In this document: positions 10,100 through 20,507 of the stretch, in pieces
How positions within the stretch are numbered: the stretch's first letter is position 1
Layout of the letters: each line of letters starts with the position of its first letter
Assembly: GCF_034006335.1 (NCBI RefSeq)
Contig: NZ_JAWDIQ010000002.1
Source: Paracerasibacillus soli
GTDB taxonomy: Bacteria; Bacillota; Bacilli; Bacillales; Amphibacillaceae
Length of the DNA stretch: 64,000 bases
Strand: one strand, 5' to 3'
Made by a program: the position numbers and the translations under genes
Notes under the pieces: generated by a model
Seen by the model: the letters and a program-made list of their open reading frames with translations, nothing else
The model's database searches: none
What the model was told of the DNA's origin: nothing

Positions 10100-12848
10100 T
10101 CAACCCGTATTCACTAATCCTGCGGCCACTCCGTTAATCGTCAACAACACTTCGGTTACCAACTCATCAGGGGGGTTTGGTGTTTCTTAGTTTACGTATC
10201 AAATCCACTTGCAAGAAATTGAGTGGATCAACGTATGGGTTACGAACATGAACAGAATCTTTAATATTTGGTTTATGACTGAGCAATTCCTCATTGCGGG
10301 AAATTCTTAACAATGCATCTTTTGTCCGCTCATACTCCTCCGCAATATCAGTAAAGATACGTTTTGCAAGCTCTTTATCTTCGACTAATCCTAAATATTC
10401 CTTCGCTGTATCCATATCTGCTTTGAGTAGCGCCATTTGTAAATTGTTAATAGTAGAATGAAAGAAGGACCATTCCTCATACATTGTTTGCAACATTCCC
10501 AAATGGCTTTCATCTGCTTCAATGAAAGCTTGCAATCCTGTTCCTGCCGCATACCAAGCAGGAAGCATATGTCTCGATTGTGTCCAAGCAAATACCCATG
10601 GAATAGCTCGCAAATCCTCGAAACGTTGGCTATTCTTTCTACTCATTGGACGCGACCCAATATTTAATGCACCTAACTCCGTCAATGGCGTTGCTTGATG
10701 GAAATAAGTAAGGAAATCAGGGTCTCCAAAGACTAGGGATTGGTATTTCTCCAACGATTTCTCTGAAATAGCTTCCATTGCTGCTTCCCATTCTTTTTTG
10801 CGCAATTCTACTTGGTCAGGTGCACTTGAAACTTTCGCACAGGCCTCAAATAGTGCTGCAGCTGCTTGCTCTAAATTACGATATGCGATATCTTCGAGCA
10901 AATATCTAGATGAAAGCACTTCACCCTGTTCCGTTATTTTTACGCCATCACCCAATGTTTCCATAGGCTGAGAAAGGATACTCGTATTCAACGATCCGCC
11001 TCCACGACCTAATGACCCACCGCGCCCATGGAAAAACTTCAAACGAATATCATACTCCCTCGCCGTATTATGAATTTCCAATTGGGCTTTAAACAACTCC
11101 CAGTTTGCGCTCAATGTACCGCCATCTTTACTGCCATCTGAATAGCCAAGCATAATTTCCTGATGACCTTTGCGAGCCTGCAGTTGTTTACGATAAACTT
11201 CTGTTTCAAATAGCGTCCGCATAATGTTCGGGCCCGCAATCAAATCGTCAATGGTCTCTAGTAAAGGTGCAACATCAAGGTCACTTTCTACTCTTCCATC
11301 TGGGTAAAGACGGTAAATTCCTGTCTCTTTAGCAAGCACTAACACTTCCAGAAGATGGCTCGGAGATTCTGTCATACTGACCAAATAAACCTCAATTGCA
11401 CGTTTACCAAATTCATCATGGGCTTTTTTGATCATCCTAAACACTTCCAACATCTTCTGGGTCGCTTTTGAATACCCACCATCGAAAAGTAGCAACGGCC
11501 GTTGGTCATTCAAAACTTGACACAATACTTTCTGCTTTTCTTCCTCTGCAAGGTCGGAATAATTATTTGTAACATGGACAGCTTTTAAAACTTCATGGAT
11601 TGCTGCTTCATGTTCTCCGCTATGGTTTCTTATATCTAACGTCGCTAAATGAAAGCCAAACATTTGTACTTGCCGAATAACTTTTCGCATCGTCTTTAAT
11701 TTTTTGATCACTGGCAAATGTGCCTCAGCATGTCGCTTAATTTCTGTAAGGTCGCTAGCTAAATCCTCTGCATAGCGATAACCATGAGAAGATTTCCCTG
11801 TTTCACGCAGACGTTTCAGAATTACCGCGAATTTCCGTCGATATACTTCCGATTTAACAGGCCATTTCTCTTTTCCCTTTAAATAAGTATTTTCCTCTTT
11901 TTCAACTTTATCAATAAACTGCGGATTAATTGATATACGTTCACTTGATTGGCTGAACCTTCTCATCAATTCAACGATTGAAGCTTCATATTTCTTCAAA
12001 ATTAGTTTCCGCTGCATTTCTAATGTCGTCCAAGTAATTTCAGGCGTCACATTCGGATTTCCATCCCGATCTCCGCCAATCCAGGAACCAAATTGAATGA
12101 AATTCGGCACCTGCCAGTCCTCTTCTGAAACTTGTCGTTGTAACTGCATTTCTAATTCTTGAAAGACTGCAGGCAATGTATCAAATAATGTTTGGTCAAA
12201 ATAATAAAGACCGTTTTTCACTTCGTCCAGCACTTTCGGTTTTCGATGTCGTAATTCATCTGTATGCCATAATGCAGTAACTTCGTTAAATAAGCTCTCT
12301 TCTACATACGATTTCTCTTGATCCGTAGATAACGGGTTGTCCAGTTTCCGCAAATTCTCTGAAATTCGCTTTTGAATTTCCAATACAGTCCGCTTCGTTG
12401 CCTCAGTTGGGTGAGCCGTCATGATCAACTCGATTGACAACTCGTGAAGGACTTCCTGAATTTCCTCATTTGTAAGATTGTAACTTTTTACTTTGGAAAC
12501 CGCTTCTTCAATAGAGAAGGACTGACTTGTTCCCTCCTCCAATAAATACTGACGTCTACGCCTAATTCGGTGATTTTGTTCCGCAATATTAATTAAGTGG
12601 AAATAAATAGAAAAGGCACGAATTACTTGCTGACGCATTGGCGGTTCTAAGCTACTAATTTCCTCTTTTAATTTATGATAATCATCATCGTTAAATTCAT
12701 TACGAATACGCTTGGTCATCTCACGAATTGTCTCAACCTTATCAAACAACTCTCTACCACCATGAATGATTAAAATCTCCCCTAATATATTTCCAAGCAT
12801 CTTCACATCTTGCCGCAACAAAACATTATGATCAGTCACCTTTGCCAC
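10100..12848 (-). CDS. ppc: Phosphoenolpyruvate carboxylase (3' frameshift)
   Basis: Carboxylates PEP with bicarbonate to oxaloacetate, replenishing the TCA cycle. Catalytic motifs: TAHPTEATKRT, FGSWIGGDRDGNP, GYSDGSKDGG, FFHGRGGSLGRGGG and RAIPWVFAWTQSR. An open frame extends up to 13010, but GTG at 12848 follows GGAGGAGA and matches the family N-terminus; the upstream part crosses a REP repeat. The frame stops early at 10167 in a six-C run (minus strand). With five Cs it continues PDELVTEVLLTINGVAAG... to NTG and stops at 10100. That C-terminal tail is conserved in PEPC and needed for catalysis, so the extra C is probably an error. Corrected length ~915. Confidence 0.93.
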
Positions 12849-12863
12849 ACTGTCTCCTCCTTC

Positions 12864-12895
12864 GTGAAACATGGGGGACGGTTCTGCTGTTTCAC
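12864..12895. repeat. REP-like unit at the ppc ribosome site
   Basis: GTGAAACATGGGGGACGGTT followed by CTGCTGTTTCAC. It ends three bases from the GGAGGAGA of ppc, so its hairpin would form just 5' of the initiation region. Confidence 0.75.
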
Positions 12896-13072
12896 TGTCA
12901 AGTAAGTGATGCAATAGATACGTCCCCCGCTTATCTTCTTTGCTCAATATTTTATTGAACTCGTTACATACGGTACGAATTATTTTATAATAAGGCGCAC
13001 TATTATCCAATCCTAATTTACAACAAGTATTTCCAATTCGTTATTTCATTAATAATGACACACTAAAAAATA

Positions 13073-13277
13073 CTTTTCAAGAATTCAATCTTTTGTAAGG
13101 CCTTCTCTTTCGGAGCAGTCCTATTACGACATACGCGGAAACACATGAAACAGGAGAACCGTCCCTCTGATTCACTTTTCAAGAATTCAATCTTTTGTAA
13201 GGCCTTGTCTTTCGGAGCAGCTCTATTACGACATACGTGGAAACACATGAAACAGGAGAACCGTCCCTCTGATTCAC
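13073..13277. repeat. 102-bp tandem duplication carrying a REP unit
   Basis: Copy one 13073-13174, copy two 13175-13277. Both begin CTTTTCAAGAATTCAATC and end in GAGAACCGTCCCTCTGATTC. They differ at a few bases (CTTCTC/CTTGTC, CAGTCC/CAGCTC, ACGCGG/ACGTGG). No function is apparent. Confidence 0.85.
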
Positions 13278-13394
13278 CTTTGATGCATTTAGCGTTAAAT
13301 AATGCAATATTATATTACTCTGTGGTAAAATATATTAGCATATAAAAGTTTCAGAAATAATTGTTATTTTATTAATTTCGGAAGGGATTTGGCT

Positions 13395-13835
13395 ATGATG
13401 AGGGCCTCTATATTTGAACTTATCCGTGTTACAGAATTATTAAATAATGAAACCGTCATCCGTTTTATGGATCTTTTTAATGAAAATGTCGGTATTTCGC
13501 AAATCTTAGTCCTTTCCCAGTTGCAGCAGAATGGCCCACAAATGCAATCTTGGCTCGCTAAAAGGCTAGGATATACATCTGGAGCATTGACTGGCATTGC
13601 CAATAAATTGATTAAGGAAAATTATGCTGTGCGTAAATATGATGAAACGGACAGAAGGATTGTCTTACTAGCGATTACAGAGAAAGGAACAGAACTTCTA
13701 CAAAACGCACAAAAGCTAGGTCAGAAGATGGAAACTGAAGTTTATTCTGTCTTGAGCGAAGCAGAATCAAATCAGATACTAACTATTCATAGAAAACTTC
13801 TAGATCATATGCTGAACATTAACAGTCCTAAATGA
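13395..13835 (+). CDS. MarR-family transcriptional regulator
   Basis: Winged-helix dimeric regulator of 146 residues. The wHTH runs through MQSWLAKRLGYTSGALTGIANKLIKENYAVRK, and the wing has YDETDRRIVLLAITEKG, the MarR DxRxxxxxLT signature. ATG at 13395 has GAAGGG eight bases upstream; a TTG at 13389 would be too close. It stands alone, convergent with the histidine kinase. The ligand and targets are unknown. Confidence 0.85.
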   Translation: MMRASIFELIRVTELLNNETVIRFMDLFNENVGISQILVLSQLQQNGPQMQSWLAKRLGYTSGALTGIANKLIKENYAVRKYDETDRRIVLLAITEKGTELLQNAQKLGQKMETEVYSVLSEAESNQILTIHRKLLDHMLNINSPK

Positions 13836-13969
13836 TGGATTAGAAAAAGGGATATCGTAGAAGCAGCATGAATCTAGCTTTAAGATTCTTCATCCTACAT
13901 TGCAGATGCTGAACTTGTAATCGAAGACAAATTTTCAGCACAATAAATATTATTAAACAAACAAAAAGT

Positions 13970-14014
13970 CGACTCTAGGAAAATCTAGAGCCGATTTTTT
14001 TGGGGTCAGACCCC
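13970..14014. terminator. Bidirectional terminator plus GGGGTCAGACCCC palindrome
   Basis: Stem CGACTCTAG/CTAGAGCCG with one mismatch and a six-base loop, then seven Ts; A-rich on the other side. It lies between convergent genes. GGGGTCAGACCCC (14002-14014) follows; a related motif recurs at 27750 and 27822. Confidence 0.75.
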
Positions 14015-14027
14015 CTAAAGGATCCTT

Positions 14028-16103
14028 TTATGATTGGACCTTTGGCATATAGATGATGGATTTAAATAAGTCGCCATCAATTTGAATCATAAATTTCCCA
14101 TTTTGAATATCTACCAAGCTTTTGGCAATGGATAAACCTAAACCACTGCCTTGACTTGATCTAGATTCATCGCCTCTTTTAAAACGCTCCATTAATTCAT
14201 CTGCTGAGATGTTTAACTCATAAGCTGAAATATTTTTGAAGGTAAGTAGGACTTCATCACCTACATCTTCAATATTGATATAGACCCTAGACCCTTTAAG
14301 AGCATATTTAAAAATATTAGATATGATATTCTCTATCGCCCTCCACAATAACTTTCCATCCGCGATAATATATGTCTTATCTTCAGGCTGATTAAACCTA
14401 AATTCCAACCCCTGCGCTTCAATCTTATCACTTACCTCTCCAAGCCCCTGAATAATTAATGAAGCGATATCGATTTGCTCAACTTGAACAGGAATATTCC
14501 CACTGGATGCCTTTGCCGCATCAAATAAATCATCAGTCAGCACTTTTAGCCTTTTTGATTTTTGATCCAATACTTTTGTATATTCTTCAATTTTTGATGG
14601 ATCCTTTTCCCTTTTTAATAAATCAACATACGTGATAATCGATGTTAATGGCGTTCGTAAATCATGCGACACATTCGTAATGAGTTCTGTCTTCAGCCGC
14701 TCACTTTTTAGTTCACTATCCATCGCGTTTTTCAATCCATCGGTAATGCTATTTACATTTTCAGCTAGCTTTGCAAACTCTCCTTTCCCAGTCATATCGA
14801 TATGATGGTAAATATCTCCATTCTTTATTTTTTCGACTCCATCTTGAATCACTTGAAATGATCGAACCTTTTTTAGCGTAAACCAGGCAGCTATCCCTAT
14901 CGTAACAGGAAACATAAAGAAAGTTGCCGCAATCAATAATGGATAGCCAACAACAATGAGCACTGTTTTTATCCCAACACTTCCGCTGTCATAGACATTC
15001 CTTACAAATTGGATGATTGCATTAATCAATTGATAGATAAGACTATGCTTAAAAAACGTTCGATTCTTAACATGTCTAACAAGTGATAAAATCAGTACAA
15101 AGACAACTGCTGTAATAGGGATTGTAATTTGGTATATCCACATCGATATATTTGGATAACCGACTACGTCCACCAGGAAAATCCAAAGTCCAATTAGTAC
15201 GATACAAAGCACCATGTTTACATCTACAAATAATCGATCAACAGGGTGCATATGCACATTCTTATCTTCAAAAGAATTTCTACCACTTACGAATAGAAAA
15301 TAGATAAAGGTAAAAATGAATCCTGCTAAAAGTCCTAAAGCACGATATAAATCATTTGTCACTTGTACTTTATTTTCTTGCCAGGCCTTTTCATTCGCAT
15401 GTAAAACATCATCCGTAAATGCAATATAAACAACATTATCTTTCGACAAATGTTCATTTATTTCCCCTGTAATCAGATTCAAGTTGTGATTCGTTTCCAT
15501 TTCCTTTGGATACATTTCCTGTTTATACCCATCAAAAATCATATAGGCTGGATAGCTTTTAAATTGCGCTTTATCGAGTTTCTCACTATTTGTAAATTCA
15601 TTCACACCATTGCTAGCATAGTATAGTGGATATTTAACCTGTTCTATATTTCGCAACAATGCATGATATACACCTACATCTTGATTGATTAATTTCTCTT
15701 TAACCTTGGCTATCCTTTTTGCATATTCAACTTTAAAGTTCTCATTATTCTCCGCTTCCGATAAATTAGGATTATAACGATTACTATCCATAAAATCTTC
15801 ATATAAGTCCTGCGTTTCCATTTCTAAATCTTCTTTACTAATTGTTCCACCTTTTAAAATATGTTCTTCACTCTTATATGTCACCATCAAGCTAGTGAGA
15901 TCGTCTACAAGATTCTCACTTTCTCTTACAAATGATTGACTATGAAAGTAGCTATCCTCGAAGACAATTCCAATATCGCCATCACTTACTACAATTAAAT
16001 CTCCAATTACTTTTACAGCACCTGCAAGACATGCAATCATGATAATAAAAACAATCACTTTCGTGAAAATAGAATGGCTAAATTTTTTCGATTTTGTATC
16101 CAA
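14028..16103 (-). CDS. Sensor histidine kinase, large multi-span
   Basis: Membrane kinase partner of the overlapping response regulator. TTG start at 16103 inside the end of the regulator gene. Residues ~13-35 are a membrane span, then an extracytoplasmic domain to ~250, four to five further spans (~255-420), and a HAMP-like segment. The kinase core follows: H-box SHDLRTPLTSIITYVDLLK, N-box ENIISNIFKYA, and G2 GSGLGLSIAKSL. A standard DxGxG G1 box is absent; LTFKNIS...ERFKRGDESR replaces it, as in a Bacilli/Clostridia subfamily. 691 residues, frame intact. The signal is unknown; cell-envelope stress is a guess from the VanS-like core. Confidence 0.88.
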   Translation of the reverse strand: MDTKSKKFSHSIFTKVIVFIIMIACLAGAVKVIGDLIVVSDGDIGIVFEDSYFHSQSFVRESENLVDDLTSLMVTYKSEEHILKGGTISKEDLEMETQDLYEDFMDSNRYNPNLSEAENNENFKVEYAKRIAKVKEKLINQDVGVYHALLRNIEQVKYPLYYASNGVNEFTNSEKLDKAQFKSYPAYMIFDGYKQEMYPKEMETNHNLNLITGEINEHLSKDNVVYIAFTDDVLHANEKAWQENKVQVTNDLYRALGLLAGFIFTFIYFLFVSGRNSFEDKNVHMHPVDRLFVDVNMVLCIVLIGLWIFLVDVVGYPNISMWIYQITIPITAVVFVLILSLVRHVKNRTFFKHSLIYQLINAIIQFVRNVYDSGSVGIKTVLIVVGYPLLIAATFFMFPVTIGIAAWFTLKKVRSFQVIQDGVEKIKNGDIYHHIDMTGKGEFAKLAENVNSITDGLKNAMDSELKSERLKTELITNVSHDLRTPLTSIITYVDLLKREKDPSKIEEYTKVLDQKSKRLKVLTDDLFDAAKASSGNIPVQVEQIDIASLIIQGLGEVSDKIEAQGLEFRFNQPEDKTYIIADGKLLWRAIENIISNIFKYALKGSRVYINIEDVGDEVLLTFKNISAYELNISADELMERFKRGDESRSSQGSGLGLSIAKSLVDIQNGKFMIQIDGDLFKSIIYMPKVQS

Positions 16104-16773
16104 TTCCCCACACCACCTTTAAATATTTTGGCTCTTTCGGATTGATTTCGATTTTTTCTCTAATTTTTCTTATATGAACGGTCACAGTATTTTCTGGACG
16201 AAAAGATGGTTCATTCCAGACCTTTTCATAAATCTCTTCGATAGAAAATACCCTTCCAGCGTTGGCAGTCAAAAATGTTAAAATTTTATATTGTACCGGT
16301 GTGAGATGAACTTGTTCTCCATCGACGGTAACACTTTTACTTTCATCATCGATCACAAGCCCACCTGTCTGATACACATCCGTTTTCGCTTCCAAACTTC
16401 CTAATGTCGTATACCTTCTCAGTTGTGATTTTACTCTTGCAATTAGCTCCAGAGGATTAAAGGGCTTCGTAATGTAATCGTCAGCTCCTATATTCAACCC
16501 TAGGATTTTATCATAGTCCTCAGATTTAGCAGAAAGCATGATTAATGGGATATTGTTTTCCTCCCTAATTTTCATCGTTGCTCTTATCCCGTCCATTTTT
16601 GGCATCATAATATCCATAATAATGAGATGGATTTCATGCTTAGCAATGAGTTCAATCGCCTCCAACCCATGAAACGCTTTAAATATTTGATAGCCTTCGT
16701 TCTCTAAGTAAATTCCTATTGCATCTACAATTTCCTTATCATCATCGCAAACTAATATGTTCACATCAGTCAC
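16078..16773 (-). CDS. OmpR/PhoB-type response regulator
   Basis: 231 residues. The receiver domain has acidic CDDDKE, phospho-acceptor Asp in IIMDIMMPKMDG, and Lys in YITKPFNPLEL. The C-terminal winged helix has RVFSIEEIYEKVW and NTVTVHIRKIREKI. VanR-like. It is the first gene of a pair, overlapping the kinase by 26 bases, which implies translational coupling. Confidence 0.9.
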   Translation of the reverse strand: MTDVNILVCDDDKEIVDAIGIYLENEGYQIFKAFHGLEAIELIAKHEIHLIIMDIMMPKMDGIRATMKIREENNIPLIMLSAKSEDYDKILGLNIGADDYITKPFNPLELIARVKSQLRRYTTLGSLEAKTDVYQTGGLVIDDESKSVTVDGEQVHLTPVQYKILTFLTANAGRVFSIEEIYEKVWNEPSFRPENTVTVHIRKIREKIEINPKEPKYLKVVWGIGYKIEKI

Positions 16774-17502
16774 TCCTTATTTTTATCTCCCCTTTATTAC
16801 TAGGTATTCATTTTTCAAGTGTATCCATATCATCAACCAGACAATATTATTTTATTTACCCACTTAATAGAGAGCAGCACTTCCTCCCAATAAAATTATA
16901 TTAACGAAAAAACCTTAGTAAATCGTCAACAAATATCTTAAGAATTTCTTAAGGTGAAACATGGGGACGGTTCTCGTGTTTCATTCCATTCTACCCTTCA
17001 ATGCCTGGCATAACGTGTATATCATTATTTTCTGTAGCCAAATATGAAACTTCAATCCACGAGAAACGTATTTCTCCTCTTCTTTATTCCATAGACAACT
17101 CAGCTTTTACGAGCTGTTATTCTCCACCTTCTCCACCCCTTACTTATCATGCTTAAGCTCTCACGCACTCTTAAAGCCGGAATTTTATAGCAGTTTACAC
17201 GCTATAACTTTACCTTGTCCACTAGTAAGGTTAAACTGACATATTTTCCAGTGGCCTATTTTGCTAATACCTGCTTACCTTTTATGAAATTAATATCATG
17301 ACTACAGAACCTTCCCCACACTTCCTGTTGCGAATTTCCCAAGACTATTATTTATAGAGATAAAAGTTTCCCTTCTATCAACACTTGTATTAATATGAAA
17401 AATATATATCATGAATATTCTCTTACTACCACACACAAACTTTTTTAGTCCAATAATGAGTGAAATAAACATCATAAATAGGGATATAGGAGGAGGGATG
17501 AA
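16774..17502. other. Intergenic region, 729 bp
   Basis: Contains the divergent promoters of two two-component systems and one REP-like unit (16954-16984: GTGAAACATGGGGACGGTTC then TCGTGTTTCA). The stretch 17000-17400 has no credible frame on either strand and I see no RNA structure in it. Confidence 0.4.
16954..16984. repeat. REP-like unit
   Basis: Near-exact copy of the consensus GAAACATGGGGACGGTTCTC plus GTGTTTCAT, in the opposite orientation to the copies at 824. Confidence 0.8.
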
Positions 17503-18193
17503 ATGAAGCGCATCACAATTTTAATTGCGGATGATGAAACGGAGATTGCGGATTTGGTTGCTTTACACTTGGAAAAGGAAGACTATGATGTTATCAAAGT
17601 ATCTAATGGAGAGGAAGCGATACAGGTGCTGCAAACGCATTCGCTAGATCTCGCTATTTTGGATATTATGATGCCGAAACGAGACGGTTATGAAGTGACC
17701 CGACAAATTCGCGAGACACAACATACGTTACCAATTATCTTTTTAAGCGCAAAAACTTCAGATTTTGATAAAATAACTGGACTCGTTATAGGTGCTGATG
17801 ATTATATGACAAAACCATTCAATCCAATGGAATTAGTTGCCCGTGTAAAAGCTCAGCTTCGTCGCGCTACGCAATTCAATCAAACAACAACGAATAACTT
17901 GATCCTGGAGGCTGGTGGCTTGACCATTTCCCCCGAAAAACGCACAGTGACTCTTTATGGCCATACAATCGAATTAACACCAAAGGAATTTGACATATTA
18001 TATTTATTAGCAAGCTATCCGAAAAAAAGTGTTTAGTGCGGAAGGTATTTTTCAAAAGGTATGGGGAGAAGCGTACTATGAAAGTCAAAATACAGTCATG
18101 GTGCATATTCGAACTTTACGGAAAAAACTCGGTGGAGATAAGGATAAATTTATTAAAACAGTTTGGGGAGTAGGGTACACATTCAATGAATAA
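17503..18193 (+). CDS. VanR-like response regulator (one frameshift)
   Basis: OmpR-family regulator. Receiver: ADDETEI acidic pair, Asp in LAILDIMMPKRDG, and KPFNPMEL. The wHTH continues after a frameshift in a seven-A run near 18022: ...KVFSAEGIFQKVWGEAYY... NTVMVHIRTLRKKL... VWGVGYTFNE, stop 18191-18193. ATG at 17503 has AGGAGGAGGG upstream. It overlaps the kinase start (ATGAATAA at 18186). VanR similarity is strong in the recognition helix, but no vanHAX genes follow. Confidence 0.88.
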
Positions 18194-19305
18194 AAGAATC
18201 CGAAGTTTCCGATTTAAAATGATTGAGTTTGTAGGATTAAGCATGCTTCTATCTGGTGGTATAACGTATGGTATCTATCGGACGTTACAATATTATTATC
18301 ATACCTCCGTTTATGCAGGTGAAACATTAGCCCGTCTCAGAATCATGATGAATAGTATAGGTGATTTAAACTTTTTCTTAATCATTTTTATTCCTCTAGC
18401 CATTATCTTTTTCTTTTTGCTAACGAAGTCGTATGCGGTTTATTTTAAAGAAATTTCTAATGGCATCTACCATCTGGCTAACGGGGATTTTAAAAATCGC
18501 GTTTCTATTTCTACAAATGATGAATTTGGCAAGATTGCACAAGATATTAACATTGCAAGTGAAAAACTGCAAGAAGCTGTCGAAAGAGGGGATTTTGCAG
18601 AGAGTAGTAAGGATCAGTTGATTGTGAATTTAGCCCATGATTTGCGGACACCACTTACTTCTGTTTTAGGTTATTTAGACTGGATACTGCAAGATGAAGA
18701 GTTAACAGAGGAACAAAGGCATTTCGCAATGATTGCTTTTACTAAATCACAGCATTTAGAAAAGCTCATCAATGAATTGTTTGAAATAACGAGAATGAAT
18801 TATGGCATGCTGCCGGTTTTGAAGCAAAGCATTAATATCAATGAACTGCTCAAGCAATTAAACGAAGAAATGTATCCTGTGCTAGAAAAGAACAAATTAG
18901 TAAAGAGTGGAAATAACTCCGAAGCTAAATTTGGATGCCGATGGTGAAAAGCTAGCCCGCGTGTTTGAAAATTTATTGATGAACGCCATCCACTATGGAA
19001 AGGATGGACAATTTATCGATATTCACGGCTTCCTCGATGAAGATGATATTGTTGTGCAAGTCATGAATTACGGTGATTACATTCCCGAAGACCAATTACC
19101 TTATATTTTTGATATGTTTTATACAAGTGATAAAGCAAGAACAAATCAAGCTGGTGGCACAGGTCTTGGCTTGTTCATCGCAAAAAACATCGTAGAACAA
19201 CATAAAGGTAGCATTTCTGTCACAAGCAATGTGATTCGTACATGCTTTGAAGTACGCCTGCCTTCTGATTCACAAGAAAAACCCCCAAAACAAGCTATAC
19301 ATTAA
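18186..19305 (+). CDS. VanS-like sensor histidine kinase (one frameshift)
   Basis: Two N-terminal spans (~12-32 and ~62-85) with a short extracellular loop, HAMP (GIYHLANGDFKNRVSI), and H-box NLAHDLRTPLTSVLGYLDWIL of VanS type. The ATP-binding domain has FENLLMNAIHYG (N), and TGLGLFIAKNIV (G2). The frame shifts near 18905 (joined ...KLVKSVEITPKLNLDADG). About 373 residues. It overlaps the regulator by four codons and probably controls the carboxypeptidase gene downstream. Confidence 0.88.
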
Positions 19306-19394
19306 AATTTAAGAAAAACTTTATATTTTATCCCACTTTATTTTAAACAATCTTCTTTATTCTATATAGGAAGGACAAGGAGGAAACATGATAT

Positions 19395-20263
19395 ATGAAA
19401 AAGTGGGGTTTTTTATTTATTGTTATCATCATTTTTGTAAAGATAATGGCTACAAACTTCGTACCTTTTTCCAAAAATATAACTTATTTAAACGATGACC
19501 AAACAGCGCAAGATGATACTTTGTTTCACACTATAAAAATAACAAAAGATATGGTGTACCAAGGTAATTTATTACTCGTCAATCGCAATTATCCAGTTCA
19601 TCCAGATAGTGTGAAGTCAGACTTTGTCAATTTATATGAACATAAAGGATTAGTAAATGGGTACGAATTATTACATACGGATATTCATCTATCAAAGGAG
19701 ATCACACAAAGGTTTTCACATATGATTCAGGATGCTAAAAAGGATAAAGTTACGCATTTCATGATTAGTAGTGGTTACCGAAATTTTAATGAACAGGACA
19801 GACTATATGAGGAAAGGGAACTGATTATGCCTTACCTGCAGGCTATAGCGAACATAATTTAGGCTTATCACTCGACGTAGGATCAACTGCGGGGAAAATG
19901 GAACATGCACCAGAAGGAAAGTGGCTAAAGGAAAATGCATGGAAATACGGATTTATTATGCGCTATCCAGAAGGACAAAACCGCAATCACAAAAATCCAA
20001 TATGAGCCTTGGCATATTCGTTATGTCGGTTTACCTCATAGTTTAATCATGCATGATAAGAACCTTGCCTTAGAAGAATATATAAGTTTTTTAAAAAGGA
20101 GAAAACAATTTCTTTGCGTTATAACAAAGTAAATTATTCGATTTCCTATTATCCGATTTCCCAACATACGCACATGAAGGTACCAATTGAACAGCATTAT
20201 GAGATTTCAGGTAATAATGTTGATGGTATCATTATCACGGTCATGGATGGGAAGAAAAGGTAA
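19395..20263 (+). CDS. VanY-like D-Ala-D-Ala carboxypeptidase (three frameshifts)
   Basis: Membrane-anchored zinc DD-carboxypeptidase that trims the terminal D-Ala of peptidoglycan stems, lowering glycopeptide targets. N-terminal anchor FLFIVIIIFVKIMA. Zinc/catalytic motifs: SSGYRNFNEQ, SEHNLGLSLDVG (SxHxxGxAxD type) and EPWHIRYVG. The C-terminal region RYNKVNYSISYYP... SGNNVDGIIITV is typical of VanY and runs to 20263. The frame is broken near 19825, 19975 and 20100. It lies 89 bp behind the VanS-like gene. With no D-Ala-D-Lac ligase nearby it is more likely envelope homeostasis than full vancomycin resistance. Confidence 0.85.
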
Positions 20264-20326
20264 ACGTCTAATCGTTCGTATCATGCTTAGATTAGTGGGT
20301 TGGGGAAAAGCCTAATAAAAGCAAAT

Positions 20327-20376
20327 AAACCGTGTGAAATCATATTCATATTGAGTTCACACGGTTTGTTTTAATT
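20327..20376 (+). terminator. Terminator of the vanRSY-like operon
   Basis: Perfect 12-bp stem AAACCGTGTGAA / TTCACACGGTTT with a 17-base loop, followed by GTTTTAATTT. It lies 63 bp after the VanY-like stop. Confidence 0.8.
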
Positions 20377-20507
20377 TCTATTTTACATTTCATTCATCAT
20401 TTGTAGGCATAAGCACCTGCCATCATGCTAGAGAAGCAACGTATGTACTGCTTGACTAGAGAGAAACACGATGAATGGATACACTCCTTAGCCCCTCCGT
20501 CTAATCG

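Larger units (their letters stand above)
12849..13394. other. ppc upstream region with repeats
   Basis: Contains the REP unit next to the ppc ribosome site and the 102-bp tandem duplication, described separately. Positions 13278-13394 hold the AT-rich marR promoter region. No other gene is visible; the frame continuing from ppc to 13010 is judged non-coding. Confidence 0.5.

Noticed and set aside
12849..13010. N-terminal extension of ppc
   Set aside because: It crosses a repeat and the conserved family start follows a strong ribosome site at 12848.
17503..20263. Complete vancomycin resistance cluster
   Set aside because: No vanH, vanA/B-type ligase or vanX genes are present.
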